Shown here piece by piece: positions 20,000-31,182 of a DNA stretch of 64,000 bases. The first letter of the stretch is position 1, and each line of letters opens with the position of its first letter. The stretch comes from Alopecurus myosuroides (Eukaryota > Streptophyta > Magnoliopsida > Poales > Poaceae). The stretch lies in the NCBI GenBank assembly GCA_028641055.1, contig CM054058.1:503732348-503796347 (forward strand), written 5' to 3'. The notes below the pieces were generated by a model. It saw only the letters and a program-made list of their open reading frames with translations, was not told the DNA's origin and ran no database searches. The position numbers and the translations under genes are program-made.

Positions 20000-22900
20000 C
20001 TACTGATTGGAATTCAGAATTACAGGGAAGTTCAGACCATTCGGCGGAGCGAGCAGCCAAACGTGCCTGCCAACCGGCAAGGAAGTGGCACAACGAGCTA
20101 GACGATGAGCCTTCATGTTTGTCTCCCTCCCTTCGTGTCTGAATGAGGTACTCCCGCTCCCCTTGCTTCTCTCCTTTATCTCCTTTATAATGCTTCCGTA
20201 GGTCCCCAAAAAGACACCATTTATACCCTGCACAACCTGAAGCGCATCCGAAGCAACTTGGATGGCTCCCAGGTGCAGGTCTTCGGCTAGGTCCAGGGCT
20301 TCTCGACAAGCTAATGCTTCCAGGCAGCCCGGATCATTGAGTCCTTCGTACACCATTACCGACGCTCCCAGGTACTTGCCATCAGCATCTCTACTCACCG
20401 CCGCTGCAGCTCCTTTAGCTTGTAACTTAGCAACTGCCGCATCGACATTTACTTTTGCACTCCCAGGCGATGGTGGTATCCAGCCGTGACTCCTCACTGT
20501 TGCTGTCCGGCCCCCAGCCCCAAGCGAGCGCTCATTGGAGGTCATGAGCTCGGTGAGGAACGAATCAACAAATAGCTTAGTCCCCATAGGGCTCTGAAAA
20601 ATTTCCTCGTGCACCGCTTTCCTCTTCGCGTGCCAAATTGCCCATAGCGTAACTAGCATGCAGATGAGATCATCATGATCCATCGTTTCGATCATCGAAA
20701 AAATCCATTGTTTGGGAGTAGGTTCCGCTGCCAGCGCGATGTGCTCCGTAATCTCCTCTTTAGTTAGAGCCCACACACAACGGGCCATATTGCACTCTAG
20801 GAGAGAATGCCTCCACGAATCCCTCTGGCCGCAAACTCCACATGCTGAATGAGGTGCCATACCTCTCGCTTGCCGTACATCTTCTGTTGGAAGCGAATGC
20901 TTCGCCAATCTCCAGAGAAAAATCTTAATTTTGGATGGTACTGGAACCTTCCACAGCCTCGACCACAGTTTGCCCTCGGCTGCATTGTTCGATCCCGATG
21001 AAGAGCCATCGAGCCAGTTCTCCCTTGAGCGTTTCGTCGAGGCCAATGCTCTGTAGCAAGATCGAACCGAAAATATGCCTGTCCTCTCAAAGTGCCATGC
21101 CCAAAAGTCGGTCTGAACCCGTGTACACAAGGGAATATTCAGAATCAGCTCCACATCCATCGGGTAAAAATACCTCTGCAGCTTTTCATTATTCCAGGAA
21201 GCGGTGTGGTGATTTATGAAGTCACTGACTCGCCTTGGAGCATCTTCTTCCCTTGGCGCAATTGGACGCAGCCTTTCATTCCTCGGAATCCAGTTCTCTG
21301 TCCAAGCCCAAGTATCACGACCGTCACCAATCCGCTTGATCAAACCCACTTTGAGTGCATCTCTTCCTTCAAGCAGCGAGCGCCACACAAGTGATGGGTG
21401 GGAGCCGAGCCCCGCACTCAATAGATCACACGTGGGAAAATAAATTGCCTTAAGCATTCTTGCACTTAGGGAATCCGGCATCTGGATAATCCTCCATGCC
21501 TGCTTACTCAACAGGGCTAGGTTGAACAGTTCCAGATCTCTAAACCCCAACCCTCCAGCATGTTTTGGTTGGATCATAGCCTCCCAAGACACCCAACTGG
21601 CCCTCCTTTTACCCTATTTACTACCCCACCAGAACTTGCGAATCATAGAAGTGATATGCTCACACAATCCACGGGAAGCTTAAAACATTGCATTGAGTAA
21701 GTAGGGATTGCTTGGGCAACTGATTTAATCAACACTTCCTTACCTCCCACAGATAAGAGTTGCTCCATCCACCCAAGGATTTTCTTCCACACTCTATCTC
21801 TCAGGAACTTGAACACGCCATTCTTGGATTTACCCACATCCGACGGCATCCTGAGATATTTCTCATTCAAAGTTTCACGCTGGACATCCAGTTCACCTTT
21901 GATGCTCTCCCTTATCTCCTCCGGACATCCCTTGCTGAAGAAAATAGATGACTTATCCATATTGATTCGTTGCCCCGAAGCATCACAATATTTCCTTAGC
22001 AAGTTACTTGTTTCCCTAGCACCCTCCACACTGGCTTGGAAGAACAGCAGGCTGTCATCTGCAAATAGTAAGTGGTTAACCGCCGGGGCGGTGGGCGCCA
22101 CTTGTAATCCTTTGAGCGTTGATGACCGATCTATGGTTTTTAGGAGGCACGAGAGGCCCTCTGCTGCCAACAAGAACAAGTATGGGGAGATTGGGTCCCC
22201 CTGCCGGATCCCTCGAGAGGGCTGAAACTCCTCCTGCGGTGCACCATTAAAAAGCACTGTGAAGGATACCGTCGAAACCAGCCGCATAATGAGCGCGACC
22301 CATGAAGAACTGAAACCCAGCTTCAGCATTATTGCCTCCAGATACGTCCACTCCACCCTATCGTAGGCCTTCCTCATATCCAGCTTTAGAGCACAAGACC
22401 GATGTTTCTTTGCCTTGTTTCGCTTCATAAAATGTAAGCACTCATAAGCCGTAATGATATTGTCCGTAATCAGTCTCTTCGGGACAAAAGCAGACTGTTC
22501 CTCGGAGATAATGTCTGGTAGTACTTGCTTTAATCTGTTTGCAGCCACCTTTGACGCAATTTTATAGATGACATTGCATAGACTTATAGGTCGAAACTGG
22601 CCCAACTCCCTCGGGCTAGCCACTTTCGGGATCATCACGATGAATGTCTTGTTCACCGCTCCCGGGCTGTCCTGACCTGCAAGAACTCGTAAAACAGCAT
22701 TAGTCACTTCCCCACCGCATACCTCCCAATTCCTCTGGAAGAAGTGCGCCGGGAAGCCATCCGGTCCCGGTGCCTTCGTTGGGTACATCTCGAATAGAGC
22801 CGTCTTTATCTCCTTCGTGGTGAAAGGAGCGTCCAGCATCACATTCATCGCTGCATCCACTTTCACCGGCACCGTATCCAGAACTCCCTCCATCCCCAAG

Positions 22901-24124
22901 ACCCCCTCCGAGGTATAAAGATTATGATAGAAAGCGCTCGCCATATGACCCAGAGCCCCCTCATCAGTTTCGGTAGAGCCATCAGGCTTCAACAGTTCAG
23001 TCACACGGTTTTTCTTTCGACGTTGGCTTGCCCGAAGGTGAAAAATCGAGTATTTTTATCCCCGGCTGCCAGCCACTGCACCCTCGATCGTTGCCTCCAC
23101 ATCACCTCTTCTTGGTTCAGCAGCTCCCCTAACTTCCTCGTAACCGCGAGTTCCCTCTCCGTCGGGTCCCCACGGGTCGGACCAGATCTTAGGGTACAAA
23201 GCTCCCTCTGCAGACCGCGTACTTGTGTCTGGACGTTACCAAAAGACGTCCTCTCCCAACGGGTCAGCTCCACGGACATTAACTCCAGCTTCTGTTGTAG
23301 TGAAGATATATTATCGCATGTGCCAGCGGTTGCCCACTGTTGTTTCAAGGTATCGTCAAATTCCCTATGATCCTCCCACGCTACCTCATACCGGAATGGC
23401 TTCCGCTTCTTGTTTTGAACAGCTGGCTGGCGACAAAGAAGGATCGGCAAGTGATCCGTGGTCGCCACGGATGCTAGATGTTTTACCTCCGCACTTGGAA
23501 ATCGGGCGCACCAAGTAGGGGAAGCGAGAGCTCGATCCAGCCGTGTCCGGCAAAACGATCCTCCATCCACCTTTTTCTCGAAGGTCCAGTCAACCCCTCT
23601 GTAACCAAGGTCGCACAATCCACACACATCCACCATCTCCCTAAATCCAGCCATTTGGCTGTAGCTCCGTTCGTTAACTCCCACGTGCTCCGATCGGTGT
23701 AAGACCTCGTTAAAGTCACCAATACATAACCACGATAGTCGTTTGACGAACGTATGAACTTCAACATGTCCCACGTCTTGTGCCGTTCGCTGACTTGTGC
23801 ATCACCATACACTACTGTCAAACGCCACGGGTCACACCCCTGTTCCGTAACAATCGTGTCAAGATGATACTGCGAATAGGGTAAGATCGCAATTTTTATC
23901 TCATCATTCCAGAATAAGCTAAGGCCTCCACTACGGCCCGAACTGCTCACAGCAAAACACTTACTAAAACCTAGCGAGCGAGATACAGACTCCACACTTT
24001 TCCTATGCAGTTGCGTTTCCACTACGCAAAGGAGAGCTGGAGCATGGAGCTTCGTCAGATCACGTAGCTCCCTCACTGTCGCAGCCCCGCCCAGGCCACG
24101 ATAGTTAACACTGAGAACACTCAT
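20000..24124 (-). pseudogene. LINE-B ORF2: endonuclease, RT, zinc-binding, RNase H
   Basis: Four frames joined by frameshifts give a complete ORF2. From ATG 24124 (MSVLSVNYRGLG) comes the APE-type endonuclease; its second half (CIGDFNEVL, TTDHLPILL) is in another frame at 23001-23774. RT occupies 21643-23004, with APGPDGFPAHFF, LKLDMRKAYDRVEW, GIRQGDPISP and the catalytic FADDSLLF near 22045-22068. The zf-RVT region and a C-terminal RNase H lie in 20000-21592; in the RNase H, VNVDAAV, the E of CLEALACREAL, and VASDALQVV supply D, E and D. Some plant L1 lineages are known to carry such an RNase H. At least three frameshifts break the gene. Confidence 0.9.
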
Positions 24125-24331
24125 TGCGACCGGCGGCCCTCCTCCTCGGAGGCTGCCAAACCAGTCACGGTTTTATTCTTCTTAGGCGTGGAATGCTTCT
24201 TGGTGCGCTTCACTTCCCTCTCCCTTGCTGATGGTGGTGGAGGAGGAGTGCCCGACCTTGGCTCATAAACCTTTGTTGAACCTCCTTCTCGAAAGTCGAG
24301 CTTAAGCTGAGCACCTTTATCTGATTGCTGC

Positions 24332-25430
24332 TCAATGATCCCTGTCTCCTTCCACATAAGCAAGAGAGGGGGCCTTACCCCCAGTCAGGTCATCTTTGGC
24401 CGGGCTGTTATCTAGCCGAGCCGCTGCCACAGATCGCTTGCGGCTATCGATTCCCCCTCCAACCTCCACAGTAACTGAACTCCCAGGCTGCTCCATCCTT
24501 CTGCCCCCCGGGTTACTGCCACGGGCCGCACCACCTCGCCCCATTCTGCCTCCACCTCTTCCTTGTGAGTTCATTTGCGGGGTTGCGTGATCTCCTCCCG
24601 GACTATTATTTCCAGTCCCCAATATTCGTGCCCTATTCCAGGGAGTATCAGCAAGGAGCCATCTGCCAAAGACTAGTTTATCCGGGGCGTGAACTCCCGC
24701 TCCGCATTCCTCCTCTTCATGTCCCAACAGACCACAAACACCACAGAAGCGCGGGATCTTCTCGTACTTAACCCGCATGATTACTTGATTCACCTCCCTC
24801 CGGTTTGAAAGACACGAATCTAGTGAGACGTTTCCTGACATCCAACCAGAGCCTAACATGGATGTAGTCACCACCCTCGTTGCCCATGCTACTCATCTCC
24901 ACTGACAGGACCTCTCCAATGCTCTCAGCAAGGCCCATGATCAGCTCCTTTTTACGGAAGAGCTCTGGCACATCGTGGATCCAAACCCAAGCATGGATAC
25001 GATTCATCTCCAGCGCCCCCACTCTATTACTTCCAGCATACTTCTCAACAATCACCCCCTGATCCCGGAAGAGCCACGGACCGTATTCAGTGATGCGTTT
25101 CCAGTCTCCCAGGCAACTCGCTTGAACCAAGATCCTATTCTCTTCCACATCGCGGAAATATATCTCTTGCGCCGGTGCCCACGCAAATCTCATTGTTTTC
25201 TTCAATGAGGTAGCGCTGTATGGTTTGGAGGTTAGCAGGCGGATGACAGCCATCCACTTCTTCTCCTCCTTAAGAGATTCAACTTCAGTCTTAGGTACAA
25301 ACAAACCTTCAATGTCCTCCCCCGTCAGATTCAGACTCTTGAGCAGATCTTCCAATGGGAGCTCCCTCTCTGACTGACCCCTTCACGGTGCTCGCATCCA
25401 CAGGCTCGCCCACTCCCGCCATCCCGATCC
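24332..25430 (-). pseudogene. LINE-B ORF1: DUF4283 and zinc knuckle
   Basis: ORF1 of plant L1 elements is an RNA-binding protein that packages the element transcript. The frame at 24768-25355 holds a DUF4283-type domain (for example WKRITEYGPWLFRD and MNRIHAWVWIHDVP). The following frame at 24332-24874 has a CCHC-like knuckle FCGVCGLLGHEEEEC and an R/G-rich tail. An ATG near 25421 is in another frame than DUF4283, so the start is broken too. ORF1 ends about 200 bp before ORF2. Confidence 0.85.
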
Positions 25431-25839
25431 GATCCTGGAAACTCGCCGAGCAAAAGCACAACCCTACCAAGGCCGGGTGGACGAACTAGCCGACCCCGTA
25501 ATCAGCCCGAGTAGAATTCCCTCTGCCGTGGAGCTTGTTGATCAGATTCGGGCCGGATGGAACCAGTTGCCGGAGGCCAGATCGCCGCCGGCGGTGAAAT
25601 CGCCAAAAACCCTAATCGCCTGCGCTAGACAGAACGAAGAGGTATCTCTTTCGAAAAACACGCGTGCGATGCCTGTGCGATCCGTGTGTGTCGACTGTGC
25701 GATGGAAGTTCTGTGGGCTCGGGCTTAGCAAATGGGCCTAGTAGTTGAGGCTACCTCACGATTAGTAGTGGTATTTTTTTTTCACCTTTTTGAGGGCAGG
25801 CTGAAGCCTGTTGAAGCCTGCCTACTGAACTCGCCTTTG

Positions 25840-26413
25840 AGTGAAGGGGTCAAAAGCAGAGCACATCAGAACAGAAGATAGCAGAGCTGAGCACCGAGAG
25901 GAGTGGTTCAGACGTGAGACAGAGGGAAGCTTGTCATCGTGATCTCCTTCTCTCTGACAGTCCATACGCACCGCGGCCCATAGACATGCCTACCCGGCAG
26001 CCAGGCGAGAACAAGTCAGTGAGACAGTACAATCACTAGCACCTTTGTCACCTTGGTCAATCTCACGCTCCAACGTACCCAGCATTCTAACAACTAAACA
26101 TGTGCTTGTGCAAATTGGTCGAAAGATTACGTTTGTTGTGATCTGTTCGGTGGCAGCAGCCCCGTTTATTTTCCTTGAAACATTTATGCGGCTTTGGATG
26201 TTTCTGCTTAACGCGGCGTCCGTGAGGTTGAGAAGAGCATGGTAGCTAGCAAACAGGCGGCGAATCGGAAAGTTCGGACCCATTCTAGATTTCTACGCTA
26301 GCCTAGCTGTTCATTCCGCACTCAGAGACACCTGCCTTTGCCTATCTCCCTACCAGCCATACGTACATACTCCATACTATTCCATTCTTCAAGCCAAGGC
26401 CATTTGACATGCA
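25840..26413. other. Low-copy segment II, part 1
   Basis: Counterpart of 5450-5960 and of part of 6600 in segment I: ggggtcaaaagcagagcac, gagtggttcagacgtgag, acaatcactagcacctttgtcacctt, cggcgaatcggaaagtt. It is interrupted at 26414 by the short-LTR retrotransposon and resumes at 31344. No coding region. Confidence 0.65.
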
Positions 26414-26418
26414 TGCAC

Positions 26419-26573
26419 TATGGAAATTATAGAAACCCTAATTATCTGTTGTATTGATTTGACCCTCATGTGGAGGTATATAAAGGGGGTACAAGAGGGA
26501 GGTAGACTTGAATACAAGTAGGTTTAGGAGTCCTAATCTCTTTCCAACTAGTACACGTATCTATATTCTAACA
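26419..26573 (-). repeat. 3' LTR of the short-LTR retrotransposon
   Basis: Read on the minus strand it opens TGTTAGAATATAGATACG and holds a ctttatatacc TATA-like block. It adjoins the polypurine tract at 26574-26582. The outer end reads tatgg where the other LTR has tgtgt, so the terminal CA (minus) has mutated here. Confidence 0.85.
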
Positions 26574-27194
26574 TTCCCCCTCAGTCGTAGCGGGAGTGAA
26601 ACGGACGCTTGCAACTGGATTTAAATTCTTCCGCTTCCGTCATCTCCTCCCCTCCGCATCATCAACTGCGTCTCTCATGGTATCTCCTCTCTTCCCTCCC
26701 GCAGTCACAGCGGGAGTGGCATGGACGCAAGTGACGGCGCGGACGCTGTTGACTGGAGTCGTTGCCGATGTGTTGCTGTAGACGTAGCCCGTGATGTCGA
26801 TGTCGAGGTAGACGATCATGATGTAGCCATAGTCGAGGTAGTAGTGGTCGATGTATTACTCGTCGTAGTCGTTGTAGCCGCAATGCCGGAGGCGCAAAAA
26901 ATTGCGCGATGTGATGACGGTGCTGCATTTATGTTTTTTTTACGACGTTTCGCACCTTGAGAGGTACCGTTGCGGGGCGTCTTGAAAATGTCAGAGGACG
27001 CGGTCGTGGGTCATAAGTGAGTCCACCAGTTTTGCCAGGACTGAGAGAATCTCACCAAGCACACAGCGGTTTTGCCAGAACCGTGCGCGCGGTCATAGAG
27101 GCTTTCACCGTAGTGATGCCGGGTTGTCGATGCAGTCTTAGCCGTCGGACGCGGTTCTGGCAAAACCATCAAGATCTTCTAGTAACGGGAGGTC

Positions 27195-30134
27195 ATGAGC
27201 GACACGAAGGCGTTAGCGGAGATGTCAGGCGCGGCTTTACAAGCTGCGGCGCCGGCGCCGTCATCATCGCAATTCCCGCGGTTTGATCGCGAGAACTACG
27301 GAGTCTGGGCAGCAACGATGCAGTGCGCAATGGAGTCACACGGGCTCTGGGATATCGTCGTCCCCGGTGGCGACGAGTTCAAGAAGGATGGGTCGCACCG
27401 CCGGCGAGATCGCCAGGCGGCTACGGCCATCTACTCGGCTATGCCGATGGATCTGATGCAGCATCTAATCTCCAAGGAAACTGCGAAGGATGTGTGGGAC
27501 ACCATCAAGACGTTGCAGCTAGGGCACGAGAGGGTGCGCGAAGCGACGCTGCAAACCATGATGAGGAACTACGAGAATTTGCAGATGGGAGACGATGAAT
27601 CTGTGGAGCAGTTCGCGGCTAGGGTGGTGCCCCTGGTCAATGGAATTCGCACGCTCGGCGAGAGGCTCGATGAGATCTCGGTCGTACGGCGTTTCCTCCG
27701 AGCAGTGACTGCACGGTACTTACCCATAGTATCGGCCATCGAGCAGTGCGTCGATCTGAAAACCCTCACATTAGATGATCTAATCGGGAGGTACAAGGCT
27801 CACGATGAAAGGATGAAGCTAACATCAAGCGACGGGAAGCAAGATGAGGTGCTTATGCTCACGCGCAGCCAGCTACAAGCAATGGTCGCGGCAGAGTACA
27901 AGAACCATGGTGCGTCCAGCAGTGGTGGCGAGCACAAGGAGAAGTCGAAAAAGAAATTCGACAAGCGCTTGGTGCGTTGCCACAACTGTAACTTGCTCGG
28001 GCACTTCAAATCCGAGTGCCGAAAACCTGTCAAGGAAACCGTCCTTATAGCCGCAAAGGATGCGCAGGGAGGTGATGATGATGCCCGTCTTTTCATGATG
28101 GAGGTCTGTGAGCTGATGGAAGAGAAGTCAGAAAATTCTCAGGAAGAAGCCGCAGAGCATGTGGCGTTAGTCGAGGAGAAGGTGTTCCTCCACGACAAGT
28201 TACGATCCAAAACCCCGAACGAAGGACTGAAGGAGAGGGCACTAGTGGACGAGGATGATCCAGTTCCTCAAGCGACGTCTAAAGAAACTGACACGCGTGT
28301 GGAAGAGAAGGTTTTCCATCGTCAACTAGTATCGGAAACTCATGTCGAAGCTAAGGACATGGGGGGTGATCCGAACAATCATACCGAAGCTACTGGTATG
28401 AAGGCGTACGTGGCGCCACAAGTCCACGGATTGCGGCGGACTGAAGCGTCGCAGGGTAAAGAAGAGGCGTACATGGCGCCAGAAGTCCATGGAGTGCGAC
28501 ACACTATTGTGTTGCAGGGAGTAGTTACCGAAAGAAAAGGCGACACTCCAGGAACAAGAAGCGCAATGTCGGGCGCAGAAGACTATGTCGCACCGCCTCC
28601 GACTGGACTGGATCCTAGACGACTAGGACCGACGCCAACACGCCAGCGAAGCATGTTGGAATACTATCCGAAGAAGAAGGAACTTCCGACGATAGACAAT
28701 CCGGTGAAGATGAAGCACGAAAAGCAATGTTTGCTCACCGAGGAACCGGCGGGATTTGAAGACGCTAATACGATGGAGTGTTGGCGTGTTGCTATGGATG
28801 AGGAGTTGGGATGGATCCACGACAACAACACATGGGAGCTTGTCGATCTTCCCAACAATCATGAAACCATAGAACTCAAGTGGATGTACGGAATCAAGAA
28901 GGATGCCGAAGGGAAAGTGTTGATACACAAAGCAAGGCTAGTGGCCAAAGAGCAATGTGTGGATTTCGAAGATGTGTCAGCTCCCGTTGCAACGATGGTA
29001 TCGGTGAGATTACTTATCGCTCTCGCGGCTCAAGAATCGTGGAAGGTGCATCATATGGATGTGAACTCCGCATATTTGAACGGGGAGTTGGAAGATAAAG
29101 TGTATGCGAAGCTACCACCCGGATACATCAATGAGGGAGAAGAACACAAGGTACTGAAATTACACAAGGCGTTGTACGGGCTACGGCAAGACCCTCGGGC
29201 GTGGAACATCAAACTTGATCGTACTTTGATCTCTCTCGGATTCGAGAAGAGCCCACTGGAGCATGCAATGTATAAGAGAGGACAAGGAAGGGATCGTCTA
29301 CTAGTTGGCATCTATGTCGATGATCTATTGCTAACGGGAGCGGATGAGATGGAGATTGCAAAGTTCAAGCTACAAATGAAGGAGTTGTTCAAGATGAGTG
29401 ATCTAGGGCTACTGAGTTACTACCTCGGCATTGAGGTACAACAAAAGCCGGAAGGAATCACACTGTGCCAGGAGGCATATGCAAAGAAACTGCTCGAAAA
29501 TTGTGGCATGAAAGACTGCAATCCAGCTCATGTTCCGATGGAACCTCGTCTTAGATTGAGCAAAAGGAGTGAAGCGCCAATGGTTGATGCAACGGAGTAT
29601 AGAAGTGTGGTCAGAAGTTTGAGGTATCTCATTAACACAAGACCGGACTTGGCCTATTCTGTTGGTATTGTGAGTTGCTTCGTGGAAGCACCCACAAAGG
29701 AACATTGGACAACTGTGGAATATATACTCGGATATATCAAAGGGACAATGAACTTCGGTCTTGTCTATTTGAAAGGAAAGGATGAGGTGAAACTACTAGG
29801 CTATTGTGATAGCGACATGGCAGGAGATATTGATGACCGTAAGAGTACCTCGGGCATGGCATATTTCTTCGGAAAAAGCATAGTAAGTTGGCAATCACAA
29901 AAGCAAAAGGTAGTTGCATTGGATTCCTGTGAAGCAAAGTATATCGCAGCTGCAACCGTTGCTCATGAAGGTGTGTGGCTAGGAAGGCTACTTGGTGACC
30001 TTATGAACAAGGAACCGGAAGAAGTGGTGCTCAATGTTGAAGAGACGCAGTTGATGCCGTCGTCGGTGTCGTGGCGTCTTGCAGTTGTACTGTCAGAGGA
30101 CGCGTGCCCAGCCTTGTGGACGTCGTACTTGTAG
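27195..30134 (+). CDS. Copia gag-RT-RNaseH fusion lacking protease and integrase
   Basis: A single uninterrupted frame of 979 codons. Residues about 25-240 form a Copia gag of the UBN2 type (FDRENYGVWAATMQ; AKDVWDTIKTL). A zinc knuckle CHNCNLLGHFKSEC sits near residues 262-275. A roughly 250-residue charged linker follows, with a 21-residue repeat (YVAPQVHGLRR / YMAPEVHGVRH). The Copia RT (RVT_2) starts near residue 525 (MECWRVAMDEEL), with the catalytic YVDDLLLTG near 705, and the RNase H block (GYCDSDMAGD, ALDSCEAKY) is near 870-920. The end of RNase H is replaced by an unrelated tail after NVEE. The aspartic protease and integrase that normally lie between knuckle and RT are absent. The frame is antisense to the enclosing LTR pair. 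A typical Copia polyprotein is about 1300-1500 residues. Confidence 0.85.
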   Translation: MSDTKALAEMSGAALQAAAPAPSSSQFPRFDRENYGVWAATMQCAMESHGLWDIVVPGGDEFKKDGSHRRRDRQAATAIYSAMPMDLMQHLISKETAKDVWDTIKTLQLGHERVREATLQTMMRNYENLQMGDDESVEQFAARVVPLVNGIRTLGERLDEISVVRRFLRAVTARYLPIVSAIEQCVDLKTLTLDDLIGRYKAHDERMKLTSSDGKQDEVLMLTRSQLQAMVAAEYKNHGASSSGGEHKEKSKKKFDKRLVRCHNCNLLGHFKSECRKPVKETVLIAAKDAQGGDDDARLFMMEVCELMEEKSENSQEEAAEHVALVEEKVFLHDKLRSKTPNEGLKERALVDEDDPVPQATSKETDTRVEEKVFHRQLVSETHVEAKDMGGDPNNHTEATGMKAYVAPQVHGLRRTEASQGKEEAYMAPEVHGVRHTIVLQGVVTERKGDTPGTRSAMSGAEDYVAPPPTGLDPRRLGPTPTRQRSMLEYYPKKKELPTIDNPVKMKHEKQCLLTEEPAGFEDANTMECWRVAMDEELGWIHDNNTWELVDLPNNHETIELKWMYGIKKDAEGKVLIHKARLVAKEQCVDFEDVSAPVATMVSVRLLIALAAQESWKVHHMDVNSAYLNGELEDKVYAKLPPGYINEGEEHKVLKLHKALYGLRQDPRAWNIKLDRTLISLGFEKSPLEHAMYKRGQGRDRLLVGIYVDDLLLTGADEMEIAKFKLQMKELFKMSDLGLLSYYLGIEVQQKPEGITLCQEAYAKKLLENCGMKDCNPAHVPMEPRLRLSKRSEAPMVDATEYRSVVRSLRYLINTRPDLAYSVGIVSCFVEAPTKEHWTTVEYILGYIKGTMNFGLVYLKGKDEVKLLGYCDSDMAGDIDDRKSTSGMAYFFGKSIVSWQSQKQKVVALDSCEAKYIAAATVAHEGVWLGRLLGDLMNKEPEEVVLNVEETQLMPSSVSWRLAVVLSEDACPALWTSYL

Positions 30135-30591
30135 CGGCAGCGGCGGTGTGTTGACGAGTTTGTTGATGAAGACCACGTGATGTAGACCTTGGTGATGTGA
30201 TGTCGGTGATGAGGTGGCAGGCATGAACTGATACGTCGCTTGAAGGCGTCCCTCGCGGCGACGATGATGTAGATGCCACGGTGTCGGAGAAGTCGACGAA
30301 GTTCCACACCGGCCTGGCGTGTGGTGGATGTCGCTTCTTATGGATGGGTTGATGAAGATTTTTGCTCGTAGCGGCATAGTCGTAAGGTCGTCGGTGCAGT
30401 CGGCTCGATCGGGGCGTTATTCCGCGGACACCTGCGGAGATCGACGAGGAGTTGTACATGTATACAAGCTATATCTACATGTTGCACATAAATAATTCGT
30501 GCATGTCCTGTATCCAGTCACGTGTGAATCATGGTGACCTCTTTTTTTTTTTTGGCTTGTTCCTGTGTTCGCTCGTTCCTCGCGTGATCCG

Positions 30592-30642
30592 AGCTAGCTG
30601 ATCTCCACCATGCAAAAAAAAAAAAAAGCTAGCTGATCTCCA
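30592..30642. repeat. 16-bp direct repeat around a poly(A) stub
   Basis: agctagctgatctcca occurs at 30592-30607 and 30627-30642. Between them lie only ccatgc and 13 A. This is the footprint expected from a target-primed insertion of little more than a poly(A) tail. A T run of 12 lies just upstream (30542-30553). Confidence 0.5.
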
Positions 30643-31182
30643 TGTGCACTTGATGGTCTGGACGCGCGTACGGGTAGGCAGCTGGGCTTGTCCGGACGTG
30701 ACTTGTCGTAGATGGCACGCCTCGGCGAGAACCTGAAGCTTCTTCCTCGCGTGGATTTTCGCACTCCGCGTGCGTGCGCAACCAGGGACAACCAGCAAAT
30801 CAACTTCTGGTGGAGTCGGCTCGTTGTCGCTGGAGATGCATGCAGGAGCGGCCAGCGTCACGCACTCACGCCTTGGTTCGGCGGGTTGCCCGTGGAGTTG
30901 GCTTGTTGCTGGAGACCATGCCGCTGAATAGCAATCCGTAGAATTAGAGCCGCCGAGATTTTGGGTAGTGGAGAATTTAGGGATTCTATTTGTGGCTAAA
31001 CTAGATCTAATCTATGAACTTGAGAATTTCGAAATTTGTCTAATCTAATCTAAGGAACCGATCAGATCTTTGATCAGACCGGGTGCCGCGTCCCCGAGGA
31101 GAGATCTCCCCGGGGGTGGCGCGCTGCGAAATTGGTGGAGAAACCTAGGATCGGCGCCGTAAGGCTAACCGCTCTGATACCA

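Larger units (their letters stand above)
19967..25662 (-). mobile_element. LINE-B, L1-type with RNase H, near full length
   Basis: The minus-strand element runs from a 5' leader (gattagggtttttggcgatt near 25610 on the minus strand) through ORF1 and ORF2 to a poly(A) tail seen as 16 T at 19967-19982. The flanks share cgtgcgatg at 19958-19966 and 25663-25671, a probable 9-bp target duplication. ORF1 and ORF2 each have frameshifts, so it is inactive, but all domains remain in order. Confidence 0.85.
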
